From contig NZ_RKIJ01000011.1 of the NCBI RefSeq assembly GCF_003752595.1, forward strand, positions 55,322-119,321: a DNA stretch of 64,000 nt. The letters are read 5' to 3'. Both the position numbers and the translations under genes were made by a program. Origin of the DNA: Cellulomonas sp. PhB143 (GTDB lineage: Bacteria > Actinomycetota > Actinomycetes > Actinomycetales > Cellulomonadaceae). A model generated the notes under the pieces. That model was not told where the DNA came from, ran no database searches, and worked only from the letters and a program-made list of their open reading frames with translations. Shown here piece after piece: positions 34,501 to 41,916 of this stretch. How positions within the stretch are numbered: position 1 is the first letter of the stretch; each line of letters starts with the position of its first letter.

Positions 34501-36458
34501 ACGAGGTCGAGACGGTCGACGGCGTGCGGGTCGGCGTCATCGGCGCCATCACGCAGGAGGCGCCGACGCTCGTCACCCCGGGCGGCATCGCGGACCTCGA
34601 CTTCGGGGACCCGGTCGACGCCGTCAACCGGGTCGCGGACCAGCTCACCGACGGTGACGAGTCCAACGGCGAGGCCGACGTGCTGGTCGCGACGGTCCAC
34701 GAGGGTGCCAGCGAGGGGACGCCGGACGGCGCGAGCCTCGAGGACGAGGTCGCCCAGGGCGGCGCGTTCGCGAAGATCGTCCAGGAGACCTCGCCGAAGG
34801 TCGCCGCGATCTTCACCGGCCACACGCACAAGCAGTACGCCTGGGACGCGCCGGTCCCGGGGGAGGACGGCGTCACGCGCCCGATCATCCAGACCGGCGA
34901 CTACGGGGCGAACGTCGGGCACGTCTCGCTCACGCTCGACGACGCCACGCACGCCGTCACGGCGTACACGGTCGAGAACGTCGCGCGCACGACGACGGCG
35001 GACGCCGACCTGGTCGCCACGTACCCGGCGGTGAAGGAGGTCTCCGGCATCGTCACGGCGGCGCTGGCGCACGCCGCGGAGGTCGGCAGCCAGAAGGTGG
35101 GCTCGGTGAGCGCCGACATCACGACGGCGTTCTCGGGCGGCTCGTACGTCGACGGGGTGTACGTCCCCGCGCCGGTGACCACCCCGCCCACGGGCGGCCG
35201 TGACGACCGCGCGTCGGAGTCGACCCTCGGCAACACCGTGGCGAACGCGCTGCGCGACTCGCTCGCCGACCCGTCCCGCGGCGGCGCCGACATCGGCGTC
35301 GTCAACCCGGGCGGCCTGCGGGACGAGCTGTACTACGCCCCGGACGGCACGGTCACCTACGCGGAGGCCAACTCGGTCCTGCCGTTCGTCAACAACCTGT
35401 GGTCCCTGACGCTCACCGGGGCGCAGGTCACGACGATGCTGGAGCAGCAGTGGCAGACCGACGCGTCGGGGAACCGCCCGTCGCGGCCGTACCTGGCGCT
35501 CGGGCTCTCGGACAACGTCAGCTACACCGTCGACACGGCGGACGGCACGGCGGCGCCCGGGGGCCACGTCACCTCGGTCACGATCGACGGGAAGCCGCTC
35601 GACCCCGCGGGCGAGTACCGCGTGGCGACGTTCTCGTTCCTCGCGACCGGTGGCGACAACTTCCGGGTCTTCACCCAGGGCACCGACGTCAAGGACTCGG
35701 GTCTCGTCGACCGTGACGCCTGGGTGGCCTACCTCGGCGCGCACCAGGACCTGGCGCCGTCGTTCGCCCGGACCCGTACGGTCGTCCCCGCGCTGCCGGG
35801 CACGGTGACGGCGGGCGAGAGCACCGCGGTCGACGTCACGCACCTGGACCTGACCTCGCTCGGCAGCCCGCAGAACACCTCCGCCAAGGCCTACCTCGTG
35901 CCGCGCGGCGGGGCGTTCGACCCCTCGGCGCCCGGAACCCCGGTGGCCACGGCGCAGGTGAGCGGCGGTGCGACCACCCTGGCGGTCGGTGTGCCGGCGG
36001 GCACCGCGGCGGGGGAGTACGACCTGTGGGTCGTCGCCGACCCGAGCGGGACGACGGCGCGGGTCCCGCTCACCGTCGAGGCCGCCGTCCCGCAGCACGC
36101 GGTGCCGGTGGACGTGTCCGCCACGTCGCAGTGCGTCGGGAAGAAGGGCCGCGTCACCGTCTCGGCGACCAACACCGGGACCGTGGCGATCGACGTCCGG
36201 CTCACCACGGCCTGGGGGGACGAGAAGTTCACCAAGGTCAAGCCCGGGAAGACGGTCACCTCGACGTTCGCCACCAAGGAGCGGTCCGTGGCCGCGGGCA
36301 GGGCGACGGTCGCCGCCTACTACTGGGACGGCGTCGGGCACTACGAGGTCTACCAGGCCCCGTACGCCGCGGTGGACTGCGCCCCGGCGCCGCCGCAGCA
36401 GAGCTTCTGGGGGCAGGTCGTCACGTTCCTGACGACGATCTTCGCCCGCTGGTTCTGA
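31542..36458 (+). CDS. Secreted multidomain endonuclease / 5'-nucleotidase (ExeM/NucH-UshA type)
   Basis: The 1638-residue secreted protein has a signal peptide (1 to about 39), a lamin-tail domain (about 55-215), a Thr/Asp/Pro linker (about 235-255), an OB-like ExeM segment (about 260-385), an endonuclease/exonuclease/phosphatase domain (about 535-865; TIGTFNVLNYF, LLVGDFNSY, SSDHDPLLV), a metallophosphatase (about 873-1130; LLGINDFHGRID, ATGNHELDKGF, TGHTHKQY), a 5'-nucleotidase C-domain (about 1180-1400) and C-terminal beta domains. It should degrade extracellular DNA to nucleosides and phosphate. It ends in an aromatic-rich tail without an LPXTG signal. GTG at 31542 follows AAGGAG. Confidence 0.92.
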   Translation: MRSSRRTSTTRRRAATAASVALALCVPSAGLVALPAVAAEPTARAAAAPAGPDAGHVVIGEAYLSGGSANAPYAAKFVELFNPTGAAVALDGWSVQYRARTGSGTSTDLVALSGSIAAGGHYLVGGSSNGETGDALPAPDARGTLNPQGQSGTLALVASSSRVTLPTGDVTAAGNAAVVDLLGYGTSNTFEVAPAPAGRANTAGGSLGRTGFADDNSADFEVADDVTPQNAASDDAGTPTDPPTDPTDPPVDPTDPVAIADIQGTGEKSALEGDTVTTRGVVTAAYPTGGLNGVVIQTPGTGGDVDLTSHTASDGIFVYSAAAAKDLTVGEYVEVTGAVSEYPSKSGSTVTGYLTELAPAAGGWTVLDEAAEAVKPAVVPWPSGDAQRESLESMLLAPEGDLTVTDNYSTNYYGSVGLAAGGTPLRQPTDVGRPGSAEAAAVVADNAARAVVLDDGATTNFSTPANSGKPLPYLTGGAPVRVGAAVTFTTPVVLDQRYGTWNLQPLAELTPAVADAVQPATFEDTREAHPQDVGGDLTIGTFNVLNYFTTTGDQLTGCTYYTDRTGDPVTVSGGCDARGAADAENLGRQQTKIVAAITALGADVVSLEEIERSSAFGKDRDDALSHLVDALNAADGAGTWAFVPSPAAVPADEDVIRTAFIYRTASAEPVGASQILTDAAFDNAREPLAQTFRPAAGDEAQDVVVVANHFKSKGSGTGADADQGDGQGASNASRVAQAHALEAFADEFSAAAGTDRVLLVGDFNSYSKEDPLQVLETAGYTDLGASTGKSTYLFGGVVGSLDHVLASPAAAAAVTGTDVWNINSVEPIANEYSRYDDNVSNLYDETPFRSSDHDPLLVGLALAGGDGDGSTTIDLLGINDFHGRIDANTVKFAGTVEQLKAQNPDGTLFLSAGDNVGASLFASAVQDDEPTIDVLNALGLTVSATGNHELDKGFADLTGRIQDRADYRILGANVYEKGTTTPALPEYEVETVDGVRVGVIGAITQEAPTLVTPGGIADLDFGDPVDAVNRVADQLTDGDESNGEADVLVATVHEGASEGTPDGASLEDEVAQGGAFAKIVQETSPKVAAIFTGHTHKQYAWDAPVPGEDGVTRPIIQTGDYGANVGHVSLTLDDATHAVTAYTVENVARTTTADADLVATYPAVKEVSGIVTAALAHAAEVGSQKVGSVSADITTAFSGGSYVDGVYVPAPVTTPPTGGRDDRASESTLGNTVANALRDSLADPSRGGADIGVVNPGGLRDELYYAPDGTVTYAEANSVLPFVNNLWSLTLTGAQVTTMLEQQWQTDASGNRPSRPYLALGLSDNVSYTVDTADGTAAPGGHVTSVTIDGKPLDPAGEYRVATFSFLATGGDNFRVFTQGTDVKDSGLVDRDAWVAYLGAHQDLAPSFARTRTVVPALPGTVTAGESTAVDVTHLDLTSLGSPQNTSAKAYLVPRGGAFDPSAPGTPVATAQVSGGATTLAVGVPAGTAAGEYDLWVVADPSGTTARVPLTVEAAVPQHAVPVDVSATSQCVGKKGRVTVSATNTGTVAIDVRLTTAWGDEKFTKVKPGKTVTSTFATKERSVAAGRATVAAYYWDGVGHYEVYQAPYAAVDCAPAPPQQSFWGQVVTFLTTIFARWF

Positions 36459-36480
36459 CCCGGCGACCGGCATGAGCACG

Positions 36481-36538
36481 CGTCGGCGGCGACGTCCTGT
36501 GCGAGGGGCCTCCCTCGCACAGGGCGTCGCCGCCGACG
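36481..36538 (+). terminator. Hairpin terminator after the secreted nuclease gene
   Basis: A 27-bp stem (36481-36507 with 36512-36538) with one G-T pair closes a four-base loop, starting 23 bases after the stop codon. It separates the nuclease gene from the next promoter, whose -10 box is at 36588. Confidence 0.9.
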
Positions 36539-36587
36539 CGCGTGCGGGTGCGCGGGGACCGCGTCCGGGCGGGCGCCCCGTCGCGGG

Positions 36588-36593
36588 TAGCCT
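36588..36593 (+). promoter_or_regulatory. -10 box of a leaderless promoter
   Basis: TAGCCT ends six bases before the GTG of the small membrane protein at 36600, consistent with transcription starting at the GTG. No Shine-Dalgarno sequence is present. Confidence 0.6.
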
Positions 36594-36599
36594 TCTCGC

Positions 36600-36944
36600 G
36601 TGAGCAGCACCCCTCCCGACGACCGTCCCGGGACGCCCGACCCGTCCGCCGAGGAGCCCGCCGCGGCCCCCGAGGTCGAGCTCGGCGACGTCGTCGACCG
36701 CGCCACCGTGCGCCGCGCCCCCCGCTACCGGGCCTTCTTCTGGACCGGAGCGCTGGTCGGGATCGTCGTCGGCCTGGTCTTCGGGCTCTACCTGCTCGCC
36801 TCGGACGACGCCGCGGGGATGGACAAGGGCGGCGTCTACCTGACCGTCGTCGTCCTCGGCACGACGACGTTCACGGTCCTCGTCGCGGGCCTGCTCGCCG
36901 TGCTGGCCGACCGCCGCAGCGTCCGCCGCCGCGACCGCGGCTGA
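36600..36944 (+). CDS. Small two-helix membrane protein upstream of purF
   Basis: The 114-residue protein has an acidic Pro-rich N-terminal tail (about 1-45) and two transmembrane helices (FFWTGALVGIVVGLVFGLYLLA and TVVVLGTTTFTVLVAGLLAVLA), ending in a basic tail. No family with a known function is recognised. The GTG start is probably leaderless. It is 32 bases upstream of purF on the same strand; purF seems to have its own promoter. Confidence 0.75.
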   Translation: MSSTPPDDRPGTPDPSAEEPAAAPEVELGDVVDRATVRRAPRYRAFFWTGALVGIVVGLVFGLYLLASDDAAGMDKGGVYLTVVVLGTTTFTVLVAGLLAVLADRRSVRRRDRG

Positions 36945-36976
36945 GCCGCCCCGCGGTCCTGTGGGACACTGGGCGC

Positions 36977-38524
36977 GTGGCAGCTCGCGGAGACGGACGT
37001 CTCAACCATGACCTGATGCCCGGCGAGAAGGGCCCGCAGGACGCCTGCGGTGTCTTCGGCGTCTGGGCCCCCGGCGAAGAGGTCGCGAAGCTCGCGTACT
37101 TCGGCCTCTACGCGCTGCAGCACCGGGGCCAGGAGTCCGCGGGCATCGCGACGAGCAACGGCGAGCAGATCCTCGTCTACAAGGACATGGGTCTCGTCTC
37201 CCAGGTGTTCGACGAGACCGCGCTCGACGCGCTGACCGGGCATCTCGCCGTCGGGCACTGCCGGTACTCGACCACCGGGGGTGTGACCTGGGAGAACGCC
37301 CAGCCCACCCTCGGGGCGACCGAGAACGGGACCGTGGCCCTCGGGCACAACGGCAACCTCACCAACTCCGCCGACCTCGTCAACCTCGTCGCCGAGCGGT
37401 ACGGCGCCCAGCGGCGCGGCGAGCTCGCGCGCGGCAACACGACCGACACCGCGCTGATCACGGCGCTCCTCGCCGGCGACGCCGACCACACCCTCGAGGC
37501 GACCGCCCTCGAGGTGCTGCCGCAGCTGCGCGGGGCGTTCTCGCTCGTCTTCATGGACGAGCGCACGCTGTACGCGGCCCGCGACCCGCAGGGCGTGCGC
37601 CCGCTGGTGCTCGGCCGCCTGGAGCGCGGCTGGGTCGTCGCGAGCGAGATGCCGGCGCTGGACATCGTCGGTGCGTCGTTCGTGCGCGAGATCGAGCCCG
37701 GCGAGCTCGTCGCCATCGACGCCGACGGGCTGCGCTCGAGCCGCTTCGCGCCCGTCGAGCGCGCGGGTTGCGTGTTCGAGTACGTCTACCTCGCGCGCCC
37801 GGACACCTCGATCAACGGGCGCTCCGTGCACGCCGCGCGCGTGGAGATGGGCCGCCAGCTGGCCCGCGAGCACCACGTCGACGCCGACCTCGTGATGCCC
37901 GTGCCCGAGTCCGGCACGCCGGCCGCCGTCGGGTACGCGGCCGAGTCGGGCATCCCGTTCGGGCAGGGGCTGACCAAGAACGCCTACGTCGGGCGGACGT
38001 TCATCCAGCCCTCCGACACGCTGCGCCAGCTCGGGATCCGGCTCAAGCTCAACCCGCTGCGCGACGTCATCCGCGGCAAGCGGCTCGTCGTGGTGGACGA
38101 CTCGATCGTGCGCGGCAACACCCAGCGCGCGCTGGTGCGCATGCTGCGCGAGGCGGGCGCCGCGGAGGTGCACGTGCGGATCAGCTCGCCGCCCGTGCGG
38201 TGGCCGTGCTACTACGGCATCGACTTCGCCTCCCGCGCCGAGCTCATCGCGAACGGCCTCGGCCCGGCGGAGATCGGCGCATCCCTCGGCGCCGACTCGC
38301 TCGGCTACATCTCCGAGGAGGGGATGATCGCCGCCACGGAGCAGCCCGTGTCCCAGCTCTGCACCGCCTGCTTCACCGGGCGCTACCCGATCGAGCTGCC
38401 GCCCGAGCAGCAGCTCGGCAAGAACCTGCTCGAGCAGGCCGAGCTCCCGCTGGGCGCGCCGGAGGACGGCCTGCGCCACCTCAGCGTGAGCGCCGGCGGT
38501 GCCGGCGCGCTCGACCACCCGTGA
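36977..38524 (+). CDS. purF: Amidophosphoribosyltransferase
   Basis: The 515-residue enzyme starts purine synthesis by making phosphoribosylamine from PRPP and glutamine. The glutaminase nucleophile is Cys24 in QDACGVFGVW, so a propeptide must be removed, as in the Bacillus-type enzyme. Cys residues in GCVFEYVYL, WPCYYGID and LCTACF match the four [4Fe-4S] ligands of that type. The PRPP loop is VVVDDSIVRGNT. The GTG start is preceded by GACACT at six bases, suggesting a leaderless message. purM follows after 52 bases. Confidence 0.97.
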   Translation: MAARGDGRLNHDLMPGEKGPQDACGVFGVWAPGEEVAKLAYFGLYALQHRGQESAGIATSNGEQILVYKDMGLVSQVFDETALDALTGHLAVGHCRYSTTGGVTWENAQPTLGATENGTVALGHNGNLTNSADLVNLVAERYGAQRRGELARGNTTDTALITALLAGDADHTLEATALEVLPQLRGAFSLVFMDERTLYAARDPQGVRPLVLGRLERGWVVASEMPALDIVGASFVREIEPGELVAIDADGLRSSRFAPVERAGCVFEYVYLARPDTSINGRSVHAARVEMGRQLAREHHVDADLVMPVPESGTPAAVGYAAESGIPFGQGLTKNAYVGRTFIQPSDTLRQLGIRLKLNPLRDVIRGKRLVVVDDSIVRGNTQRALVRMLREAGAAEVHVRISSPPVRWPCYYGIDFASRAELIANGLGPAEIGASLGADSLGYISEEGMIAATEQPVSQLCTACFTGRYPIELPPEQQLGKNLLEQAELPLGAPEDGLRHLSVSAGGAGALDHP

Positions 38525-38576
38525 GGCGACCGGTCCCGGACCGCCGCCCGCCGACCGCCATCACGACAGGAGCACC

Positions 38577-39692
38577 ATGACCGACGCGACCGAGGGCCTG
38601 ACCTACGCCGCAGCCGGGGTCGACACCGAGGCCGGGGACAAGGCCGTCGAGCTGATGAAGGACGCCGTCCGCCGGACCCAGGGCCCGCAGGTGCTGGGCG
38701 GCGTGGGCGGGTTCGCCGGCCTGTACGACTTCTCCGCGGTGCGCTCCTACCGGCGCCCCCTGCTCGCGACGTCCACCGACGGCGTCGGCACGAAGGTCGC
38801 GATCGCGCAGGCCATGGACGTGCACCACACCATCGGCTTCGACCTCGTCGGCATGGTGGTCGACGACATCGTGGTGGTGGGCGCCGAGCCGCTGTTCATG
38901 ACCGACTACATCGCGTGCGGCAAGGTCGTCCCGGAGCGGATCGCCGACGTCGTGCGGGGTATCGCGGCCGCCTGCGAGGTCGCCGGGACGGCGCTCGTGG
39001 GCGGGGAGACCGCCGAGCACCCCGGCCTGCTCGAGCCCGACGAGTACGACGTCGCCGGTGCGGCCACCGGGGTCGTCGAGGCCGACGCCCTGCTCGGCCC
39101 CGACCGGGTCCGCGCGGGGGACGTGCTGGTCGCGATGGCGTCCTCGGGCCTGCACTCGAACGGCTACTCCCTGGTCCGCGCCGTGCTGGCGCGCGCCGGG
39201 TGGGGGCTGGAGCGGCACGTCGAGGAGCTCGGCCGCACCGTCGGCGAGGAGCTCCTGGAGCCCACGCGCGTCTACGCGAGCGACTGCCTCGCGCTGGCCC
39301 GTGACGAGGCCGCGCAGGTGCACGCGTTCACCCACGTCACCGGAGGCGGGCTCGCGGCGAACCTCGCGCGCGTGCTGCCGCGGGGCCTGGTGGGCACGGT
39401 CGACCGGGCGAGCTGGGACGTGCCCGCCGTCTTCCGGACGGTCCGGGACCTCGGTGGCGTGCCGCGCCGGGACCTCGAGAACACGCTCAACCTCGGTGTG
39501 GGGATGGTCGCCGTCGTGGGGGCCGACGGCGTCGACGCCGCCCTGGCCCGCTGCGCGGCGCTCGGCGTGCCCGCCTGGGTGCTCGGTGACGTGACGGAGG
39601 AGGGTGCTCGCGAGCGCACCGGCGACCTCGTCGCAGGCACGAAGGGCGTGGACGCCGGCGCGGTGCGGCTCGTGGGCGACTACCGGGCGTGA
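38577..39692 (+). CDS. purM: Phosphoribosylformylglycinamidine cyclo-ligase
   Basis: The 371-residue enzyme closes FGAM to AIR using ATP. Typical blocks include TYAAAGVDTEAGDKAVELMK, LLATSTDGVGTKVAIAQ, DDIVVVGAEPLFMTDYIACG, VGGETAEHPG, HVTGGGLAANLARVLP and LNLGVGMVAVV. ATG at 38577 follows AGGAGCACC, the best ribosome site among possible starts. It lies directly downstream of purF and upstream of the convergent DUF3073 gene, the usual actinobacterial order. Confidence 0.97.
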   Translation: MTDATEGLTYAAAGVDTEAGDKAVELMKDAVRRTQGPQVLGGVGGFAGLYDFSAVRSYRRPLLATSTDGVGTKVAIAQAMDVHHTIGFDLVGMVVDDIVVVGAEPLFMTDYIACGKVVPERIADVVRGIAAACEVAGTALVGGETAEHPGLLEPDEYDVAGAATGVVEADALLGPDRVRAGDVLVAMASSGLHSNGYSLVRAVLARAGWGLERHVEELGRTVGEELLEPTRVYASDCLALARDEAAQVHAFTHVTGGGLAANLARVLPRGLVGTVDRASWDVPAVFRTVRDLGGVPRRDLENTLNLGVGMVAVVGADGVDAALARCAALGVPAWVLGDVTEEGARERTGDLVAGTKGVDAGAVRLVGDYRA

Positions 39693-39709
39693 CCGGTACC
39701 GGTGACCCC

Positions 39710-39743
39710 GTGACGGCTACCGAGCAGTGACGGCTACCGAGCG
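39710..39743 (+). repeat. 17-base tandem direct repeat after purM
   Basis: Two adjacent copies of GTGACGGCTACCGAGC plus one variable base begin 17 bases after the purM stop. No gene covers them. They may be a slippage product or a binding site; nothing further can be said. Confidence 0.7.
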
Positions 39744-39823
39744 CGACGCGCGCGCAGAAAACCCCGGGCCGGCGCGGGCCTGAGCCCGTCACCGCCTCGG
39801 GGTGCTCTGCACGCGTGCAGCGC

Positions 39824-39841
39824 GCGCCTGCGGGCAGGCGC
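39824..39841. terminator. Hairpin between convergent purM and DUF3073 genes
   Basis: GCGCCTGC and its perfect complement are separated by two bases, with further partial pairing of the flanking TGCACGC and GTGTGCA. It lies 12 bases from the DUF3073 stop and may terminate both genes. Confidence 0.55.
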
Positions 39842-39852
39842 CGTGTGCAGCG

Positions 39853-40044
39853 TCAGCGGTCGTCGGACCAGTTGGCGTAGCCGTCCTGGTCCTCGTCTTC
39901 CTCGGAAGGCCGGGAGTCGGTGACGACACCGGTGTTCGGATGACCCAGCTCACGCTCGAGCGCTGCGTAGTTGGTCTCGGGGCTGTAGTACTTCAGCTCC
40001 CGCGCAACCTTGGTGTGCTTTGCCTTCTGACGGCCGCGGCCCAT
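39853..40044 (-). CDS. DUF3073 family protein
   Basis: The 63-residue protein has the DUF3073 signature MGRGRQKAKHTKVARELKYY followed by SPETNYAALERELG and an acidic tail ending DQDGYANWSDDR. The family is small, basic at the N-terminus and acidic at the C-terminus, actinobacterial, and of unknown function. Its position beside purM and divergent from bldC is the common arrangement. ATG at 40044 follows GGAG closely. Confidence 0.93.
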   Translation of the reverse strand: MGRGRQKAKHTKVARELKYYSPETNYAALERELGHPNTGVVTDSRPSEEDEDQDGYANWSDDR

Positions 40045-40370
40045 GGCTCCGACCCCCTCAACTAGGAGCGGGGCGGCAACGTGCTCACACGTGCGGCCCC
40101 GGAGTGTTCTGTCGTATGTCCGTGGGCAACGATACAACGGCGACGGGCATTCCCTCCACTCGGTCTCGTCACAGCACGCCTCCAGGCCGTCGCGACCGGA
40201 GCTCGGGGGTGCCCGTGGGGCCCAACCCGGGCAAACGGGCGGTAGTTCACCCAGCGCTCAAGTCGTGGATTCTCCCCATCCTGTGACAATGGAGTGATTG
40301 GCGCACGGTGCCGCGTCGAGCACGACGGCGCCGTGAGCACCGGAGCGGTTCGACGTCGTGGAGGTGCGGG
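40045..40370. other. Divergent promoter region between DUF3073 and bldC
   Basis: This 326-base region holds no gene. It contains a relatively AT-rich stretch (about 40235-40300) with GTGACAATGGAGTGATTGG, likely promoter or regulator-binding DNA for bldC. No strong inverted repeat or riboswitch pattern was seen. Confidence 0.5.
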
Positions 40371-40580
40371 ATGTCCCTGCATGGTGAGTCCGAGGTGCTG
40401 TTGACGCCCGCCGAGGTGGCGAGCCTCTTCCGCGTCGACCCGAAGACGGTCACGCGCTGGGCCAAGGCAGGCAAGCTCTCGTCGATCCGGACGCTCGGCG
40501 GCCACAGGCGCTACAAGGAGTCCGAGGTCAAGGCGCTCCTCGGCGCCGCCAGCGAGGAGATCCGCCGCCCCGAGGAGTGA
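40371..40580 (+). CDS. bldC: BldC developmental transcription factor
   Basis: The 69-residue MerR-like single-domain DNA-binding protein is nearly identical in its core to Streptomyces BldC: LLTPAEVASLFRVDPKTVTR, then WAKAGKLSSIRTLGGHRRYK. BldC binds head-to-tail on direct repeats and controls the timing of development in Streptomyces; here it is probably a general regulator. ATG at 40371 follows GGAGG; the upstream frame extension is Arg-rich and nonconserved. Confidence 0.95.
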   Translation: MSLHGESEVLLTPAEVASLFRVDPKTVTRWAKAGKLSSIRTLGGHRRYKESEVKALLGAASEEIRRPEE

Positions 40581-40634
40581 GGGACGCGGGCGTCCCGCCG
40601 GCGTCGGCGCCCGGGCGCTCGGCGCCCGTCGGTC

Positions 40635-40919
40635 TCAGGAGGAGCGGCGGCGCAGCACGGTGACGACCACGAGCACCACGCCGGCCGCGGCGGCGCCGAG
40701 CACGATCTTCACGTTGCGCGCGCGTGCGGGCTCCCGGTCGGGTAGCCCGTCGCCCGTCACGAACGCGAGCGTGTCCTTGCCGGCGTTCCGCGCGGCGTCG
40801 GCGGCGTTCTTCGCCTGGGTCTTGGGGTGCAGCCGGGTGGTGAGCTCGTCCACGGTCGCGGCCAGCTCCGTGCGGGCGCGGGCGATCTCGGCCTCCAGGG
40901 TCGACGGGGGTGTGCTCAC
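40635..40919 (-). CDS. DUF3618 family protein
   Basis: The 94-residue protein has an N-terminal helix TLEAEIARARTELAATVDEL followed by TTRLHPKTQAKNAA, the DUF3618 pattern, and one C-terminal transmembrane helix (VKIVLGAAAAGVVLVVVTVL) with a basic end. Function is unknown. The GTG start overlaps the stop of the upstream holin-superfamily-6 gene (GTGA), so the two are coupled and likely form a membrane-associated pair. Confidence 0.85.
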   Translation of the reverse strand: MSTPPSTLEAEIARARTELAATVDELTTRLHPKTQAKNAADAARNAGKDTLAFVTGDGLPDREPARARNVKIVLGAAAAGVVLVVVTVLRRRSS

Positions 40920-41353
40920 CGGACGTCTCCGCTCTTCGGCTGGTCGGTCGCGCCGCCCTTGAGGGCCGCGACGTCCTCCTTCACGCTCTTGATCGCCTTC
41001 TCCGGCGTGGGCGGCATGCCCCGCTGCAGCTGCGACTTGCCCACGAGGGCGAGCACCGCGACGACGACGAGGATCGCGACGCCGAGGAGCAGCGCCGAGA
41101 GCCACGGGGCGAGCGCCACGGCGATCCCCTCGAAGGCGGCGTAGAACAGCCAGCCCAGCCCGTACAGCGCGAGCACGCCGGCCACCACGAACAGGCCGAT
41201 ACCGATGCCCGCGTGCGCGACCTTCGTCTTGAGCTCGGTCTTGGCGAGCTCGATCTCCGCACGGACCAGGCGCGTGGCCTGCTCCGAGAGTCTCTCGACG
41301 AGCTTGCCGATCGAGGGCTTCGGTGGCTCGCGGCCGTCGTCCCAGTCGCTCAT
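40916..41353 (-). CDS. Phage-holin superfamily 6 membrane protein
   Basis: The 145-residue protein begins with an amphipathic helix (IGKLVERLSEQATRLVRAEI and ELAKTEL) followed by two transmembrane helices (about 48-72 and 78-102) and a Lys-rich tail. This matches the actinobacterial Phage_holin_3_6 family, which is chromosomal and usually paired with DUF3618; the family name does not imply a prophage. ATG at 41353 is preceded by GGGTGAG. A terminator and the tRNA-Phe gene lie upstream. Confidence 0.87.
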   Translation of the reverse strand: MSDWDDGREPPKPSIGKLVERLSEQATRLVRAEIELAKTELKTKVAHAGIGIGLFVVAGVLALYGLGWLFYAAFEGIAVALAPWLSALLLGVAILVVVAVLALVGKSQLQRGMPPTPEKAIKSVKEDVAALKGGATDQPKSGDVR

Positions 41354-41439
41354 GTCTCACCCTTCCGCGATCGGAGTCGATCGGGTCAACTCAACAGGTC
41401 GCCGCAGGTAGGCGCAACTTCTCACGCGGCTGCGGGTGC

Positions 41440-41476
41440 GACGAAGGCCCCCGGGGTGTCCCCAGGGGCCTTCGTC
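41440..41476 (-). terminator. Terminator downstream of tRNA-Phe
   Basis: GACGAAGGCCCC (41440-41451) pairs with GGGGCCTTCGTC (41465-41476), and the loop contains a nested GGGG/CCCC pair. It lies immediately 3' of the leftward tRNA-Phe gene and separates it from the holin-family gene. Confidence 0.85.
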
Positions 41477-41481
41477 TGCGG

Positions 41482-41554
41482 TGGCTCCGACCGGCGTCGA
41501 TCCGGTGACCTTTCGATTTTCAGTCGAACGCTCTACCAACTGAGCTACAGAGCC
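41482..41554 (-). tRNA. tRNA-Phe (GAA)
   Basis: The minus strand gives GGCTCTG paired with CGGAGCC, D-arm GCTCAGTTGGTAGAGC, anticodon loop CTGAAAATC with GAA, and T-loop GGATCGACGCC. The encoded 3' end is A followed by CCG, so the CCA tail is added after transcription. It lies downstream of tRNA-Asp on the same strand. Confidence 0.97.
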
Positions 41555-41597
41555 CTGACACGAACGCCCGGCCATGATGACCGGGCGACCTGCCGAG

Positions 41598-41671
41598 CGA
41601 CCCTGACGGGACTTGAACCCGCGACCTCCGCCGTGACAGGGCGGCGCGCTAACCAGCTGCGCTACAGGGCC
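41598..41671 (-). tRNA. tRNA-Asp (GTC)
   Basis: The minus strand gives GGCCCTG paired with CAGGGTC, D-arm GCGCAGCTGGTTAGCGC, anticodon loop CTGTCAC with GTC, T-arm GCGGGTTCAAGTCCCGT, and discriminator G, as expected for tRNA-Asp. It is 43 bases upstream of tRNA-Phe and probably cotranscribed with it. Confidence 0.97.
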
Positions 41672-41916
41672 TTGCTGGTCCGCCGTGCGAACCGAGAGAA
41701 CCTTACCCCACGCTCGGCGCAGATCCGAAATCCGGTCCGGGGGCCGGGGGCGGCGGTACGGAGGGAGCCGATGATCTGAGTCGTTCCGCGCGGGCAGCAG
41801 CGGGTCTTCTGGCGGGCGGTCGGCGAGGATGTTCGCAGCGATCAGCGTCCATCAGCTGCTTGCAGCCGCCACCAGATGCAGGACGCCATGGAACCGGCAA
41901 CCGAGGGAGACACATC

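Noticed and set aside
31563-36479. A 1638-residue open frame on the minus strand opposite the secreted nuclease gene.
   Set aside because: It mirrors the true gene's third-position GC bias, is Arg/Val/Gly-rich without domains, and has no start context. It is an antisense shadow.
40635-41353. Possible prophage because of a holin-family protein beside tRNA genes.
   Set aside because: No integrase, lysin or structural phage genes are present; this holin superfamily with DUF3618 is a usual chromosomal pair in actinobacteria.
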